Of a stretch of 64,000 bases of DNA, positions 16,345 to 24,991 are shown piece by piece (position 1 is the stretch's first letter; each line of letters begins with the position of its first letter). The DNA lies in NCBI RefSeq assembly GCF_022414535.1, contig NZ_JADWYM010000012.1, forward strand, positions 88,114 to 152,113, in the 5' to 3' direction. This DNA comes from Streptomyces sp. MUM 2J (GTDB lineage Bacteria; Actinomycetota; Actinomycetes; Streptomycetales; Streptomycetaceae). Both the position numbers and the translations under genes were made by a program. A model generated the notes under the pieces. It saw nothing but the letters and a program-made list of their open reading frames with translations. It was not told where the DNA came from and ran no database searches.

Positions 16345-17957
16345 ACGCCTTCGACTCGGGGACGCAGACCACCGTCCTGGTGCTGTTCACCGCACTGGTC
16401 ACCGTCACACTGCTCATGTGCGTGATGGCGGGGCCGGAACGCGACGACCTGACGAACTTCTACACCGGCTACCGCTCCCTCACCCCGCTCCAGAACGGTC
16501 TGGCGATCGCGGGCGACTACATCTCCGCGGCCACGGTGCTGAGCACCACCGGCATCATCGCGCTCGCCGGATACGACGGCTACGTCCTCGCGGTCAGCAC
16601 CGCCCTGTCCCTGGTGCTGCTGATGTTCCTGCTGGCCGAACCCCTGCGCAACGCGGGCCGGTTCACCATGGGTGACGTCCTGGCCCGCAACATGCCGGGA
16701 CGGAGCGTGCGTGTCGCGTCCTGCGTGGTGACGTTGTCGGCGACCCTTCCCTTCCTGGTCGTCCAGCTCTCCGGGGCAGGCTCGCTGCTCACCTTCATCC
16801 TCAACATCCCGCACGTGGCGGGCGCCAGGACGGCGAGCATCGTCATCGTCGGCAGCCTGATGATCATCTACGCGGCGCTCGGCGGGATGAGAGGTACCGC
16901 GCTCATCCAGATGATCAAGATCGTGCTCCTGCTCGGCACCAGCGTCGTCGTCGCCGCTCTCGTGCTGAACCGCTTCGACTGGAACCTCGGCGACGTGCTC
17001 AGGGCGGCCCAGCACGGCAGCGGCGCAGGCCCCGCCTACCTCCAGCAGGGCCTTCAGCTGGGCACGTCGGCCGTCGACCGGCTGGACTTCGTCGGTCTTC
17101 AGATCACCGTCGTCCTCGGCGCGGCCTGCCTGCCGCACATCACCATGCGCCTGTACTCCGCACAGGACGCGCCGGCCGTGCGTCGCTCGATGTCGTGGGC
17201 GGTGGGCACGGTCACCACGTTCTGCCTCCTCGTGATCATCATGGGTACGGGGGCGGCGGCGCTGGTGGGGTCGCGGTACATCACCGCCACCGACCCGCAC
17301 GGCAGAACGTCGGTGCTCATGCTCTCGCAGGTGCTCGGCGGCGCCCCCACCTCCGCAGGCTCGACGATCCTCTACTCTGCCGTGGCCGGCATGGTGTTCA
17401 TCACCCTGCTGTCGTCGGTCGCGGGGATGACGCTGGCCGCGGCCTCCTCGCTCGCCCACGACCTGTTCGCCCACGCGGCGCGGCGGGGACGGGCCGAGCC
17501 GCGTACGGAGATGACGGTGGCCGCGTGGACGAGCGTGGCCGTGGGCATCATCGCCATCGGTCTCTCCACCCTGGTCCAGAACTGGGACGTCGGCGTGCTG
17601 ACCACTCTGGCCATCTGCATGGGCGCGTCCGCAGTCGCACCCGCGCTCACCTACTCCCTGTTCTGGCTAGGATTCACGCGCACCGGCCTGCTGGCCACCC
17701 TGTACGGCGGCGCGGCCTGCGCGCTGCTGCTCATGGTCTTCTCCAAGGCCGTTTCCGGCACACCGTCCGCCATCTTCCCGGACGCCGACTTCGACCTCTT
17801 CCCCATGCAGTCCACCGGGCTGGTGTCCATCCCCTTCGGCTACCTGGCGGGGTGGCTGGGCAGTCGGCTGGACCACCGCCGCCGCACCGCCGCGAGCCTT
17901 GAGAGCCGGCGGCTGTACGAGGAGAGCGAGGCACGGCTGCTCGCCGCAGCCGAATGA
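16341..17957 (+). CDS. Sodium:solute symporter (ActP-like cation/monocarboxylate symporter)
   Basis: A 538-residue polytopic membrane protein of the SSS family with about 13 helices. Landmarks are FYTGYRSLTPLQNGLAIAGDYISAATVL (helix 1-2), MGDVLARNMPGRSVRVAS, YAALGGMRGTALIQMIKI and SSVAGMTLAAASSLAHDLFAH. The GDYISAA and GGMRG signatures match acetate/pyruvate/propionate permeases. It is translationally coupled to the DUF485 protein. Import of a small carboxylate is the likely role. The divergent oxidoreductase pair carries a similar operator, so the carried compound may also be their substrate. Confidence 0.88.
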   Translation: MNAFDSGTQTTVLVLFTALVTVTLLMCVMAGPERDDLTNFYTGYRSLTPLQNGLAIAGDYISAATVLSTTGIIALAGYDGYVLAVSTALSLVLLMFLLAEPLRNAGRFTMGDVLARNMPGRSVRVASCVVTLSATLPFLVVQLSGAGSLLTFILNIPHVAGARTASIVIVGSLMIIYAALGGMRGTALIQMIKIVLLLGTSVVVAALVLNRFDWNLGDVLRAAQHGSGAGPAYLQQGLQLGTSAVDRLDFVGLQITVVLGAACLPHITMRLYSAQDAPAVRRSMSWAVGTVTTFCLLVIIMGTGAAALVGSRYITATDPHGRTSVLMLSQVLGGAPTSAGSTILYSAVAGMVFITLLSSVAGMTLAAASSLAHDLFAHAARRGRAEPRTEMTVAAWTSVAVGIIAIGLSTLVQNWDVGVLTTLAICMGASAVAPALTYSLFWLGFTRTGLLATLYGGAACALLLMVFSKAVSGTPSAIFPDADFDLFPMQSTGLVSIPFGYLAGWLGSRLDHRRRTAASLESRRLYEESEARLLAAAE

Positions 17958-18204
17958 CCCCGAGGGTGTGGGCGGGCTGCGCGCACGGCCACGGTGCCGC
18001 CGCAGCAGTCCGCCCGGGCCCCGGTCGCGTGACGGTTCGCTCCGCCCCGGCCGCCGCAGGGCCGCGTCGGCGCTCGGCGCCCTTTCACACGGGCTGATCG
18101 CCTTGTCGGCTCCGGCGTCGCAGCCGCCGCTGTTCCGTTCGCCGCCGCTCGACCGGTCACGCCCGGTGGGAGCGCAGCCTCCCCTGCCGCGTGGCGGCCC
18201 GCGT

Positions 18205-18293
18205 GCTGCCGGGGCCCAGCTGGGCTCCACCACGGTGTCCGGGGCGTCCAGGCCGGTGCCGGTCGGCTCCTCGAAGCGGCGCAGCCGGTCCTT
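18205..18293 (-). pseudogene. Short coding-like fragment of an unidentified gene
   Basis: On the minus strand about 26 consecutive codons all end in G or C and read KDRLRRFEEP, then DAPDTVVEPSWAP. Both sides dissolve into low-complexity sequence, and there is no start or ribosome site. It looks like a surviving piece of a decayed gene. I do not recognise the family. Confidence 0.3.
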
Positions 18294-18334
18294 ACGACAT
18301 GGACATGCAAGAGCCGCGCGCGAAACCCGCGCGG

Positions 18335-18369
18335 GATGCTCCCGCGCGGGAAACCCGCGCGGGAGCATC
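18335..18369. repeat. Perfect 16-bp hairpin with AAA loop
   Basis: GATGCTCCCGCGCGGG (18335-18350), loop AAA, then the exact reverse complement (18354-18369). The core CCCGCGCGGG occurs a third time at 18326-18335, so alternative foldings are possible. It stands between gene fragments in the otherwise empty interval 17958-18619. It could be a transcription barrier for the symporter gene or a remnant of a mobile element end. Confidence 0.6.
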
Positions 18370-18374
18370 GGTGA

Positions 18375-18590
18375 CCTGCGCCGGCGTCTCCCCCCTCCTC
18401 CGCCGCCGCGGCCACCGCCGCCCTGGTCGGCGAGGAGGGCACCCGTGGCCTGCCCGTGGTCGGTGACGCCACGGATCGCGGCCAATCCTCGGCCATGGTC
18501 GCCGAGCCCCTCCGTGAACTCGGCGTGCTCGACGCGATGGTGGTCAACGTCGGCGGTCTGGTGGTCGACGGTTTGCTGAACTCCGTCTGA
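18375..18590 (+). pseudogene. Short-chain dehydrogenase remnant
   Basis: The frame ending at the TGA at 18588 reads LPVVGDATDRGQ, then MVAEPLRELGVLDAMVVNVGG. This is the middle of an SDR, with strand 3, helix 4 and the NNVGG-type motif. The glycine-rich cofactor motif is missing upstream, where an in-frame stop lies at 18372 beside the hairpin. The catalytic Ser-Tyr-Lys part is missing downstream. A truncated, non-functional copy. Confidence 0.5.
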
Positions 18591-18619
18591 GCACGTGGGC
18601 GACGGTCCGCCCCGCCGGC

Positions 18620-19906
18620 TCACTTCGTGAGCGGGCCGAACTCCTTGCGGGTGTCCACCGGCTCCCCGAACACCTGCCACCGCTCGCCCTTGAACCGCAT
18701 CAGCTGCATCGTCTCGATCGGGAAGGCGTCGCCGGGGCCCGTGGACAGGGTGACACCGGGCAGCAGCAGTCCCACCTTCACGTCCTTGAGGTTGCGCACC
18801 GCGTCCCGCAGCCCTTCCCTGGTCGGGCACTTCATCGTGTCCAGGGCCTTGTGGAGGCTGGAGGCGACGGCCCAGCCGTAGGCGTTGAACTGGTTGGCCG
18901 GGTCGGCGTCGGGGGCGTACTTGTGCAGGGCGTCGCGGTAGGCCTTCATCTCGGGGTCGTTCGCCCACTGCGGGTCGGCGGGGTCCTTGAAGTAGGTCGC
19001 CGAGACTACGCCCTGCACGTTCTCGAACCCGACGGGCCGGAGCACGGCGGCGGACGCGGCCACGTTGTTCACGATGTGCAGCGGGTTCCACTTGGTGTTC
19101 TTGGCGTCGGCGGCGAGGGCCTGGCTGCCGAACTTGGGGGTGGTGACGTCCAGCAGCACGTCCGCCCCGGAGCGGGCGAGGTTCGTCATCTGGGCCGACA
19201 CGGAGGGGTCGGTGACCTCGTAGCTCTCCTCGGCGACCACCTGGATGCCACTGCCCGCGACGGCCTTCTTGAACCCGCCGAGCAGGTCCTTGCCGAAGTC
19301 GTCGTTCTGGTAGAGGACCGCCACCCTGGCGTTGGGCCGCTCGTCCTTGAGGTACTTGGCGTACACCCGGGCCTCGGCCACGTAGTTGGGCTGCCACCCG
19401 ATGGTCCAGGGATGCTGGTCGTCGGTGCCCCAGACGGAGGCGCCGGTGGCGACGAAGGGCTGCGGCACCTTCTGCTTGCCGAGGTAGTCCCACACGGCCG
19501 CCGTGGAGGGAGTGCCCAGGGTCTGGAACACGGCGAAGACCTTCTCCTGCTCGACGAGTCTGCGGGCCTCCTCGACCGCCTTGGGCGGTTGGTAGCCGTC
19601 GTCGCGGACGACGAACTCCACCTTGCGGCCGTCTATGCCGCCCTGCTCGTTGACGTACTTGAAGTAGGCGGCCACGCCCTTGCTGATCGTGCCGTACGCG
19701 GAGGCGGGTCCCGACAGGGGGTAGATGCCGCCCAGCTTGACGGTCGTGTCGGTGATGCCGGTGGTCTGCTGGCCCTTGCACGCACCGTCGGCGGCGGTGT
19801 CCTGGGCGTCCTGCCCTCGCCGGCTGCTGCACGCGGTTGCGGTGAGCAGGGCGGCTGTCACGGCTGCGGCTGCCCGCAGAGCGGTCGTCTTGCGCATGTG
19901 TTTCAT
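18620..19906 (-). CDS. Branched-chain-amino-acid-type ABC transporter substrate-binding lipoprotein
   Basis: A 428-residue type I periplasmic-binding protein (Peripla_BP_6, LivK-like). It has an Arg-containing signal peptide and a lipobox-like LLTATAC near residue 27. The mature start is VKLGGIYPLSGPASAYG, followed by NEQGGIDGRKVEFVVRDDGYQP. The ATG at 19906 overlaps the permease stop as ATGA. The alternative ATG at 19897 sits at a better distance from AAGGA, so the start is ambiguous by three codons. It is last in the five-gene operon. The ligand could be an amino acid, amide or aromatic acid. Confidence 0.9.
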   Translation of the reverse strand: MKHMRKTTALRAAAAVTAALLTATACSSRRGQDAQDTAADGACKGQQTTGITDTTVKLGGIYPLSGPASAYGTISKGVAAYFKYVNEQGGIDGRKVEFVVRDDGYQPPKAVEEARRLVEQEKVFAVFQTLGTPSTAAVWDYLGKQKVPQPFVATGASVWGTDDQHPWTIGWQPNYVAEARVYAKYLKDERPNARVAVLYQNDDFGKDLLGGFKKAVAGSGIQVVAEESYEVTDPSVSAQMTNLARSGADVLLDVTTPKFGSQALAADAKNTKWNPLHIVNNVAASAAVLRPVGFENVQGVVSATYFKDPADPQWANDPEMKAYRDALHKYAPDADPANQFNAYGWAVASSLHKALDTMKCPTREGLRDAVRNLKDVKVGLLLPGVTLSTGPGDAFPIETMQLMRFKGERWQVFGEPVDTRKEFGPLTK

Positions 19907-21066
19907 TCCTTTTCCGTCGTGCGGGGCGGTGCGCCCACGGGTTCGGCGTCGGCGGCTGCGGGGTCGGCAACCGCGGGGTCCGCAGGGTCGGGAGTCGGGG
20001 AGGGTCCGGATTCCGCCGGCGACCCCGGTTCGGCATCGGGTGCGGACGCGGCCTCGGGCGTCCGGTCCAGGGTGGCGGTGGGGCGGGGCGGACGACGGGC
20101 GACGGCACCCAGGACACGGCCCGGCAGACCGGCCAGTCCCGTCGGGGCCACGAACATCACCGTGATGATCAGCAGGCCGAACACCACTCCCGGTGCCGCC
20201 TCGCTCAGGTCCTGGGAGACGCTCGGCACGTACATCACGAACGCCGCGCCCAGCAGGGGGCCGTACAGCGAGGCGAGCCCTCCGACCACCAGGCCGGCCA
20301 GCAGGGTGATGGACAGGACGAAGCTGAAGGAGTCGGGCGAGACGAAGCCGATCACCCAGGTGTACAGGCACCCGGCGACCCCGGCGAACATCGCGCTCCA
20401 CGCGAAGGCGAGGGTCTTGTGCAGCGACAGCCGCACGCCCATGACCTCGGCGGCGCCCTCGTTGTCCCGCACCGCGCGCAGCGCCCGGCCGACCCGGGAA
20501 CGCAGCAGGTTCCGGGCGAGCAGCAGGGCCGCCGCGGCGACGGCGAGGACGACGAAGTACGTCCACTGGTCCTCTGCCAGCCCGCTCCACACGGGCGGCT
20601 GCAGCTTGTCCACGGTCAGGCCCATGGATCCGCCCGTCACCGGTTCGAGCCGCTTGAGCAAGGGCGGCAGGAACACCGCGAACGAAAGGGTGACCAGGGC
20701 GAGGTACAGCCCGCGCAGCCGTAGGGCCGGCACTCCGAACCCGAGGCCCAGCAGGAAGCATCCGGCGGCCGCGACCGGCAGCGTGGCCGGGTGGCCGGTG
20801 TCGTACCGGTCGAGCATGACCGCCGTCGTGTAGGCCCCCGCCGCGAAGAACGCGCCGTGCCCGAGCGAGATCTGCCCGCCGAAGCCGACCAGCAGGTTCA
20901 GGCCGGCCAGCGCCACCGCGTAGAGCAGCACCATGGTGAGTTGGAAGACCTGGAAGGGGGCGAAGTAGAAGGGTGCGGCGACGGCGGCGGCCGCGAGGAG
21001 CACGGTGAGCGCGGCCCGCAGCGGCCGGACGCGGCCGGTGCCGAGTACCGTGGTGACGTCGTTCAT
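19903..21066 (-). CDS. ABC transporter permease, LivM type
   Basis: A 387-residue inner-membrane permease of the hydrophobic amino acid uptake family. The LivM signatures are LNLLVGFGGQISLGHGAFFAAGAYT and LRLRGLYLALVTLSFA, with the EAA-like loop RALRAVRDNEGAAEVMG contacting the ATPases. The C-terminal 60 residues are an unusual Pro/Ala/Asp-rich cytosolic tail. The ATG at 21066 overlaps the LivH-type stop as ATGA. Confidence 0.92.
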   Translation of the reverse strand: MNDVTTVLGTGRVRPLRAALTVLLAAAAVAAPFYFAPFQVFQLTMVLLYAVALAGLNLLVGFGGQISLGHGAFFAAGAYTTAVMLDRYDTGHPATLPVAAAGCFLLGLGFGVPALRLRGLYLALVTLSFAVFLPPLLKRLEPVTGGSMGLTVDKLQPPVWSGLAEDQWTYFVVLAVAAAALLLARNLLRSRVGRALRAVRDNEGAAEVMGVRLSLHKTLAFAWSAMFAGVAGCLYTWVIGFVSPDSFSFVLSITLLAGLVVGGLASLYGPLLGAAFVMYVPSVSQDLSEAAPGVVFGLLIITVMFVAPTGLAGLPGRVLGAVARRPPRPTATLDRTPEAASAPDAEPGSPAESGPSPTPDPADPAVADPAAADAEPVGAPPRTTEKE

Positions 21067-21953
21067 GCGCGCTCCACCGCCGCCCGTCCGAACAGGCCCT
21101 GGGGCCGCACCAGCAGCACCGCCAGAATGATCATCAGAGGGACGCCCACCTTCAGATCGGCACCGATCACGTCCACGTACGCACCGGTCAACGTCTCGGC
21201 GACGCCCACGACCACGCCGCCGACGACCGCGCCGACCGGGCTGTCGAAACCACCGAGGGTGGCCGCGGCGAACGCGTAGATCAGCACCCCGCCCATCATG
21301 TTGGGCTCCAGGAACAGCACCGGGGCGACGAGCACCCCCGACACCGCGCCGACCGTCGCGGCCAGCCCCCAGCCGAGCATCAGCACCCGGCCCACCCGGA
21401 TGCCCGACAGCCGGGCGGAGGCGGGGTTGCAGGCCACGGCCCGCATCACCAGCCCGATGGAGGTGTGCTGGAACAGCAGGTACAGCAGGCCCATCACGAG
21501 GGCCACCACGCCGAGGATCCCGAGCGTCGCCCCGTCCAGGCGCACCCCGGCCAGGTCGATCCCGCCGTCGGGGAACGGCTGCGGGAAGTCCTTCACGGTG
21601 AACGACCAGATCAGGCCGGCCAGCGCGTTGACGAAGATGAAGAGGCCGACCGTGACGATGACCACCGTCAGCTCGGGCGCGCCCCGCACGGGCCGGATGA
21701 CGATCCGCTCGACCAGCATGCCGCCCGCGAAGGAGACCGCGAGGGTGACCGGCAGCGCCAGCCAGAACGGCATCCCGGACGCCACCAACTGCCAGGCGAC
21801 GTACGTCGAGAGCATGGCCAGCTCGCCCTGCGCGAAGTTGACGATCCCGGTGAACCGGTGAATCAGCACCAGGGCCAGCGCCAGGCTGGCGTACACCGCA
21901 CCGGAGCCCAGTCCTTCCACCACTTGCTGCAACAGTTCGGTCACGGCGCTCAC
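21063..21953 (-). CDS. ABC transporter permease, LivH type
   Basis: A 296-residue permease. The LivH features are GLGSGAVYASLALALVLIHRFTGIVNFAQGE near the N-terminus and GLVMRAVACNPASARLSGI, the ATPase-contact loop. It pairs with the LivM-type subunit to form the channel. The GTG start overlaps the LivF-type stop as GTGA, giving tight coupling in the operon. Confidence 0.92.
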   Translation of the reverse strand: MSAVTELLQQVVEGLGSGAVYASLALALVLIHRFTGIVNFAQGELAMLSTYVAWQLVASGMPFWLALPVTLAVSFAGGMLVERIVIRPVRGAPELTVVIVTVGLFIFVNALAGLIWSFTVKDFPQPFPDGGIDLAGVRLDGATLGILGVVALVMGLLYLLFQHTSIGLVMRAVACNPASARLSGIRVGRVLMLGWGLAATVGAVSGVLVAPVLFLEPNMMGGVLIYAFAAATLGGFDSPVGAVVGGVVVGVAETLTGAYVDVIGADLKVGVPLMIILAVLLVRPQGLFGRAAVERA

Positions 21954-22750
21954 CCGGCCTTCCGGGAGCGGACGGACACGCCCAGGTACACCTCGGCGAC
22001 CTGGCCGTCCTCACGGATCTGTGCGGCCGGTCCGGACAGCACCAGGCGGCCGGCCTCCAGTACGTGGGCCCGGTGCGCTATGTCCAGCGCCAGCTGGGCG
22101 TTCTGCTCGACGACGACCACGGTGGTGCGCTCCTCCTCGTTGACGGCACGGACGATCTCGAACAGCTCACGGGTGACCAGCGGCGCGAGCCCGAGGGACG
22201 GCTCGTCCAGGAGCAGCAGCGCGGGCCGCAGCATCAGCGCCCTGCCGATGGCGAGCATCTGCTGCTCCCCGCCACTGAGGCTGCCGGCGGCCTGGCGCGA
22301 CCGCCGGCGCAGTACCGGGAAGTAGCCGTGGACGCGCTCCAGGTCGGCCGCCACGGCCGCACGTCCGGCGCGGCCCCGTCTCCGGAGGCCGGTGCGCAGG
22401 TGGGCGCCGACGCGCAGGTTCTCCTCGACGGTCAGGTCGTTGAAGGTGCCCCGGCCCTCGGGGACGTGCGCCACGCCGAGCCTGGCGGCCTGTTCGGGCG
22501 AGCGGCCCAGCAGCTCGGTGCCGTCCAGGGTGACCGAGCCGCGGCCGCGGACCATGCCGCACAGGGCCCGCAGCGTCGTGGTCTTGCCCGCGCCGTTGGG
22601 CCCCAGGATCGCGCACACCTCACCGCGGGCGACGGAGAAGTCGAGGCCCTGCAGCACACGTGCCTGGCCGTATCCGGCGTGCAGGCCGGATACGTTCAGG
22701 AAGGCCTCCTCGGCAGGTGCCCGGCCCCGGGTGGAGGGCTGCTCGCTCAT
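21950..22750 (-). CDS. ABC transporter ATP-binding protein, LivF type
   Basis: A 266-residue ATPase. Walker A is GPNGAGKTT, the LivF motif is VAHVPEGRGTFNDLTVEENL, the signature is SLSGGEQQMLAIGRAL, Walker B is LLLLDEPSLGLAP, and the switch His is replaced by VVVVEQNAQ, as usual in LivF. The ATG at 22750 overlaps the LivG-type stop. A Ser/Pro/Arg-rich N-terminal extension of about 20 residues precedes the first strand. Confidence 0.92.
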   Translation of the reverse strand: MSEQPSTRGRAPAEEAFLNVSGLHAGYGQARVLQGLDFSVARGEVCAILGPNGAGKTTTLRALCGMVRGRGSVTLDGTELLGRSPEQAARLGVAHVPEGRGTFNDLTVEENLRVGAHLRTGLRRRGRAGRAAVAADLERVHGYFPVLRRRSRQAAGSLSGGEQQMLAIGRALMLRPALLLLDEPSLGLAPLVTRELFEIVRAVNEEERTTVVVVEQNAQLALDIAHRAHVLEAGRLVLSGPAAQIREDGQVAEVYLGVSVRSRKAG

Positions 22751-23505
22751 GCAGCCACCCCCAGGTACGCCTCGACGACCGCCGGATCGCGCTGGATCTC
22801 CTCGGGCGAGCCGTCGGCGATCTTCCGGCCGAAGTCGAGGCAGACCACCTTGTCGCACAGGTCCATCACGAATCCCATGTGGTGTTCGACCACGACGAGC
22901 GTGAGGTCGAACTCCTGGCGCACCGACCGGACCAGGTCCGCGAACTCACCGACCTCGCCGTGGCTGAGCCCGTTGACGGGTTCGTCGAGCAGGAGCAGCC
23001 GGGGCCGTACCGCGAGCGCCCGCGCCAGTTCGACGCGTTTGAGCGTGCCGAACGGCAGCCCCGAGGCGGGGTGGTCGGCCACCTCCGCCAGGCCGAGCCG
23101 CAGCAGCAGGTCGTCGGCCTGCGCACGCAGCTCCCTCTCCTCCCGCCTCACGCGCGGCAGCCGCAGCGCCGCGGCCAGGTGCCCGGTGCGCCCGCGGGTG
23201 TGCGCGCCGACCATGACGTTCTCCCTGACCGTGAGCTGCGGGAACAGGCCCAGGTTCTGAAAGGTGCGGGCGATGCCTCGCCCGGCCACGGCGTGCGGGG
23301 GGAGGGCCAGCAGGTCCTCCCCCTCGAACCGCACGTCTCCTCCGTCGGGGACGCAGCGCCTGGTGAGGCAGTTGAACAGGGTGGTCTTGCCGGCGCCGTT
23401 GGGCCCGATGAGCCCCACGGCGGTGCCCGGCTCGACGGTGAACGCGACACCGTCCAGTGCCGTGATGCCGCCGAAACGCACGGTGATACCGTCGACCGCG
23501 AGCAT
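22747..23505 (-). CDS. ABC transporter ATP-binding protein, LivG type
   Basis: A 252-residue ATPase and the first gene of the operon. Walker A is GPNGAGKTT. The LivG marker GIARTFQNLGLFPQLTVREN is present. The signature region is LPFGTLKRVELARAL, as in LivG rather than LSGGQ. Walker B is LLLLDEPVNGL and the switch is VVVEHHM. The ATG at 23505 has AAGGGG upstream. The promoter region holds two perfect palindromes and is shared with the divergent PucR gene. Confidence 0.92.
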   Translation of the reverse strand: MLAVDGITVRFGGITALDGVAFTVEPGTAVGLIGPNGAGKTTLFNCLTRRCVPDGGDVRFEGEDLLALPPHAVAGRGIARTFQNLGLFPQLTVRENVMVGAHTRGRTGHLAAALRLPRVRREERELRAQADDLLLRLGLAEVADHPASGLPFGTLKRVELARALAVRPRLLLLDEPVNGLSHGEVGEFADLVRSVRQEFDLTLVVVEHHMGFVMDLCDKVVCLDFGRKIADGSPEEIQRDPAVVEAYLGVAA

Positions 23506-23578
23506 GAATGACGCCCCTTCCGACGTGCTGGGGGGGGTGGGCGAGCGTCACAGTAGGTGGGGGCGTTCCGGCCGCACA

Positions 23579-23596
23579 TTGGGTGTGAGCACCCAA
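23579..23596. promoter_or_regulatory. Palindrome A in the transporter/PucR divergent promoter
   Basis: TTGGGTG-TGAG-CACCCAA, perfect 7-bp arms with a 4-bp spacer, 74 bp upstream of the transporter operon start. Candidate operator for the adjacent PucR or TetR protein. Confidence 0.5.
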
Positions 23597-23612
23597 CTTG
23601 CCCGCCGCCGAA

Positions 23613-23629
23613 CTGTGCGCCGCGCACAG
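23613..23629. promoter_or_regulatory. Palindrome B in the transporter/PucR divergent promoter
   Basis: CTGTGCG-CCG-CGCACAG, perfect 7-bp arms with a 3-bp spacer, 17 bp from palindrome A and 67 bp upstream of the PucR ATG. Its sequence is unrelated to A, which fits two different regulators. Confidence 0.5.
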
Positions 23630-23695
23630 GTCCCGGGAGATGTCTCACGCCGGGCCTGTTGACGGAGCACGAGGCCGGCGGCGACGATCGGCGGC

Positions 23696-24991
23696 ATGCC
23701 CAGCGGTCCTGCCCTCGGCCCTCCCTCGCTCTCCGAACCGCTCCGCCGGGAGCGGCGGCGGATCCTGCACGCCGTCCACGACCGGGTGGAGGAGGTGGCG
23801 GAGACCGCCGTCGAGGTGATGCGCGCGGAGATCCCGTCGTACGCGCTGCAGGACGAGCGCTTCTTCGACGAGGTGCGGGAGCAGGTGCTGGAGCACTACC
23901 GGATGCAGCTGGCGGCGTTGGCCGGGGACCGCGAGATGGCTGCCGAAGACCTGGTCTTCAGCCGGGCGGCGGCCATGCGCCGGGCCCGCGCGGGATTCGC
24001 CCTGGAGGACTGGATCAGTGCCTTCCGGGTCGGCCGGCAGGTCATGTGGGACGCGATGCTGGACTGCGCGGGCACGTCCGCCGAGGCCCAGCAGGCCGCG
24101 CTGTCCCTCGTCACCCCGCTGATGCGGTACGTCGACTACGCCAGCACCCATGCCGCGCAGGCCTACGTCGAGTACCAGCAGCACGTGGTGGCGGACGCGG
24201 ACCGGGAGCGGCGGGATCTCCTGGACCAGCTCCTGGCCGGGACGGCACCGTCGCGCGGTCTGCTGTTCGCGGCGGCACAGGCGTACGGCATCGGACCGCG
24301 TTCGCCGATGATGGCGGTCGTGGCCGTCTGCGTCGCCGACACGTGCTCGGGGGATCACGCCTCGGCCGAGAGCGGGTACGCCACGAGCGCGTCGATGAGT
24401 GTCGCCGGGCCCTGGGCGGGCCGGACCCTGGTGGTCGTGCGTCACGGCGAGGTGGTGGCCGTACCCGTGCTCAGGGCCGGTATGGACGCGGACGACGTGT
24501 GCGCCCACTTCGAGGCCGTGCAGGAGCGGCTCGCGCGAAAGGGCACCATGCTCTGCATGGGCATCAGCACGGTCGCCCGGGGCGCGCTGGAGCTGCCGCG
24601 CGCGTACGAGGAGGCGCGGGCGGCTCTCGACCTGGTGCCGAGCGGGGGCGGGGTGGCGGCGCTGCCGCGGCTGTCGCCGTTCGACTACCTGGCGCTGCGT
24701 GCCGACGACCTCGCCCGTCAGCTGGTCGATCCCCGCGTACGCGTCCTGCTGGAGGAGGACCGCAGGCGTGGTGACACACTGGCCGCCACCGTACGGGCCT
24801 TCGCGGAGGCGGATCTCAATCTCCGGCTGGCCGCCGAACGGCTGCGGGTGCACCACAACACAGCCCACTACCGGCTGCGCCGGATCGAGGAACGCACCGG
24901 CCGCAATCCGCGCCGGATCGCCGACCTCCTGGAACTACTGGTCGCCCTCGCCATCCGCGACGGGGCCGGGGAAGGTGGTGATGGCCGGTGA
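23696..24991 (+). CDS. PucR-family transcriptional regulator
   Basis: A 431-residue regulator built like the one at 11671. It has a helical RsbT co-antagonist-like N-terminus (ILHAVHDRVEEVAETAVEVMRAEIP, then LEDWISAFRVGRQVMWD), a degenerate GGDEF-like middle, and a C-terminal HTH_30 unit (AAERLRVHHNTAHYRLRRIEERTG). It is divergent from the ABC operon, its likely target, and its stop overlaps the TetR start as GTGA. Ligand unknown, plausibly the transported compound. Confidence 0.87.
   Translation: MPSGPALGPPSLSEPLRRERRRILHAVHDRVEEVAETAVEVMRAEIPSYALQDERFFDEVREQVLEHYRMQLAALAGDREMAAEDLVFSRAAAMRRARAGFALEDWISAFRVGRQVMWDAMLDCAGTSAEAQQAALSLVTPLMRYVDYASTHAAQAYVEYQQHVVADADRERRDLLDQLLAGTAPSRGLLFAAAQAYGIGPRSPMMAVVAVCVADTCSGDHASAESGYATSASMSVAGPWAGRTLVVVRHGEVVAVPVLRAGMDADDVCAHFEAVQERLARKGTMLCMGISTVARGALELPRAYEEARAALDLVPSGGGVAALPRLSPFDYLALRADDLARQLVDPRVRVLLEEDRRRGDTLAATVRAFAEADLNLRLAAERLRVHHNTAHYRLRRIEERTGRNPRRIADLLELLVALAIRDGAGEGGDGR

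Noticed and set aside
17840..18547. Minus-strand open frame over the symporter end and the debris interval
   Set aside because: The protein is Arg/Ala/Ser low complexity with no domain. Only the short piece at 18205-18293, in another frame, looks coding.
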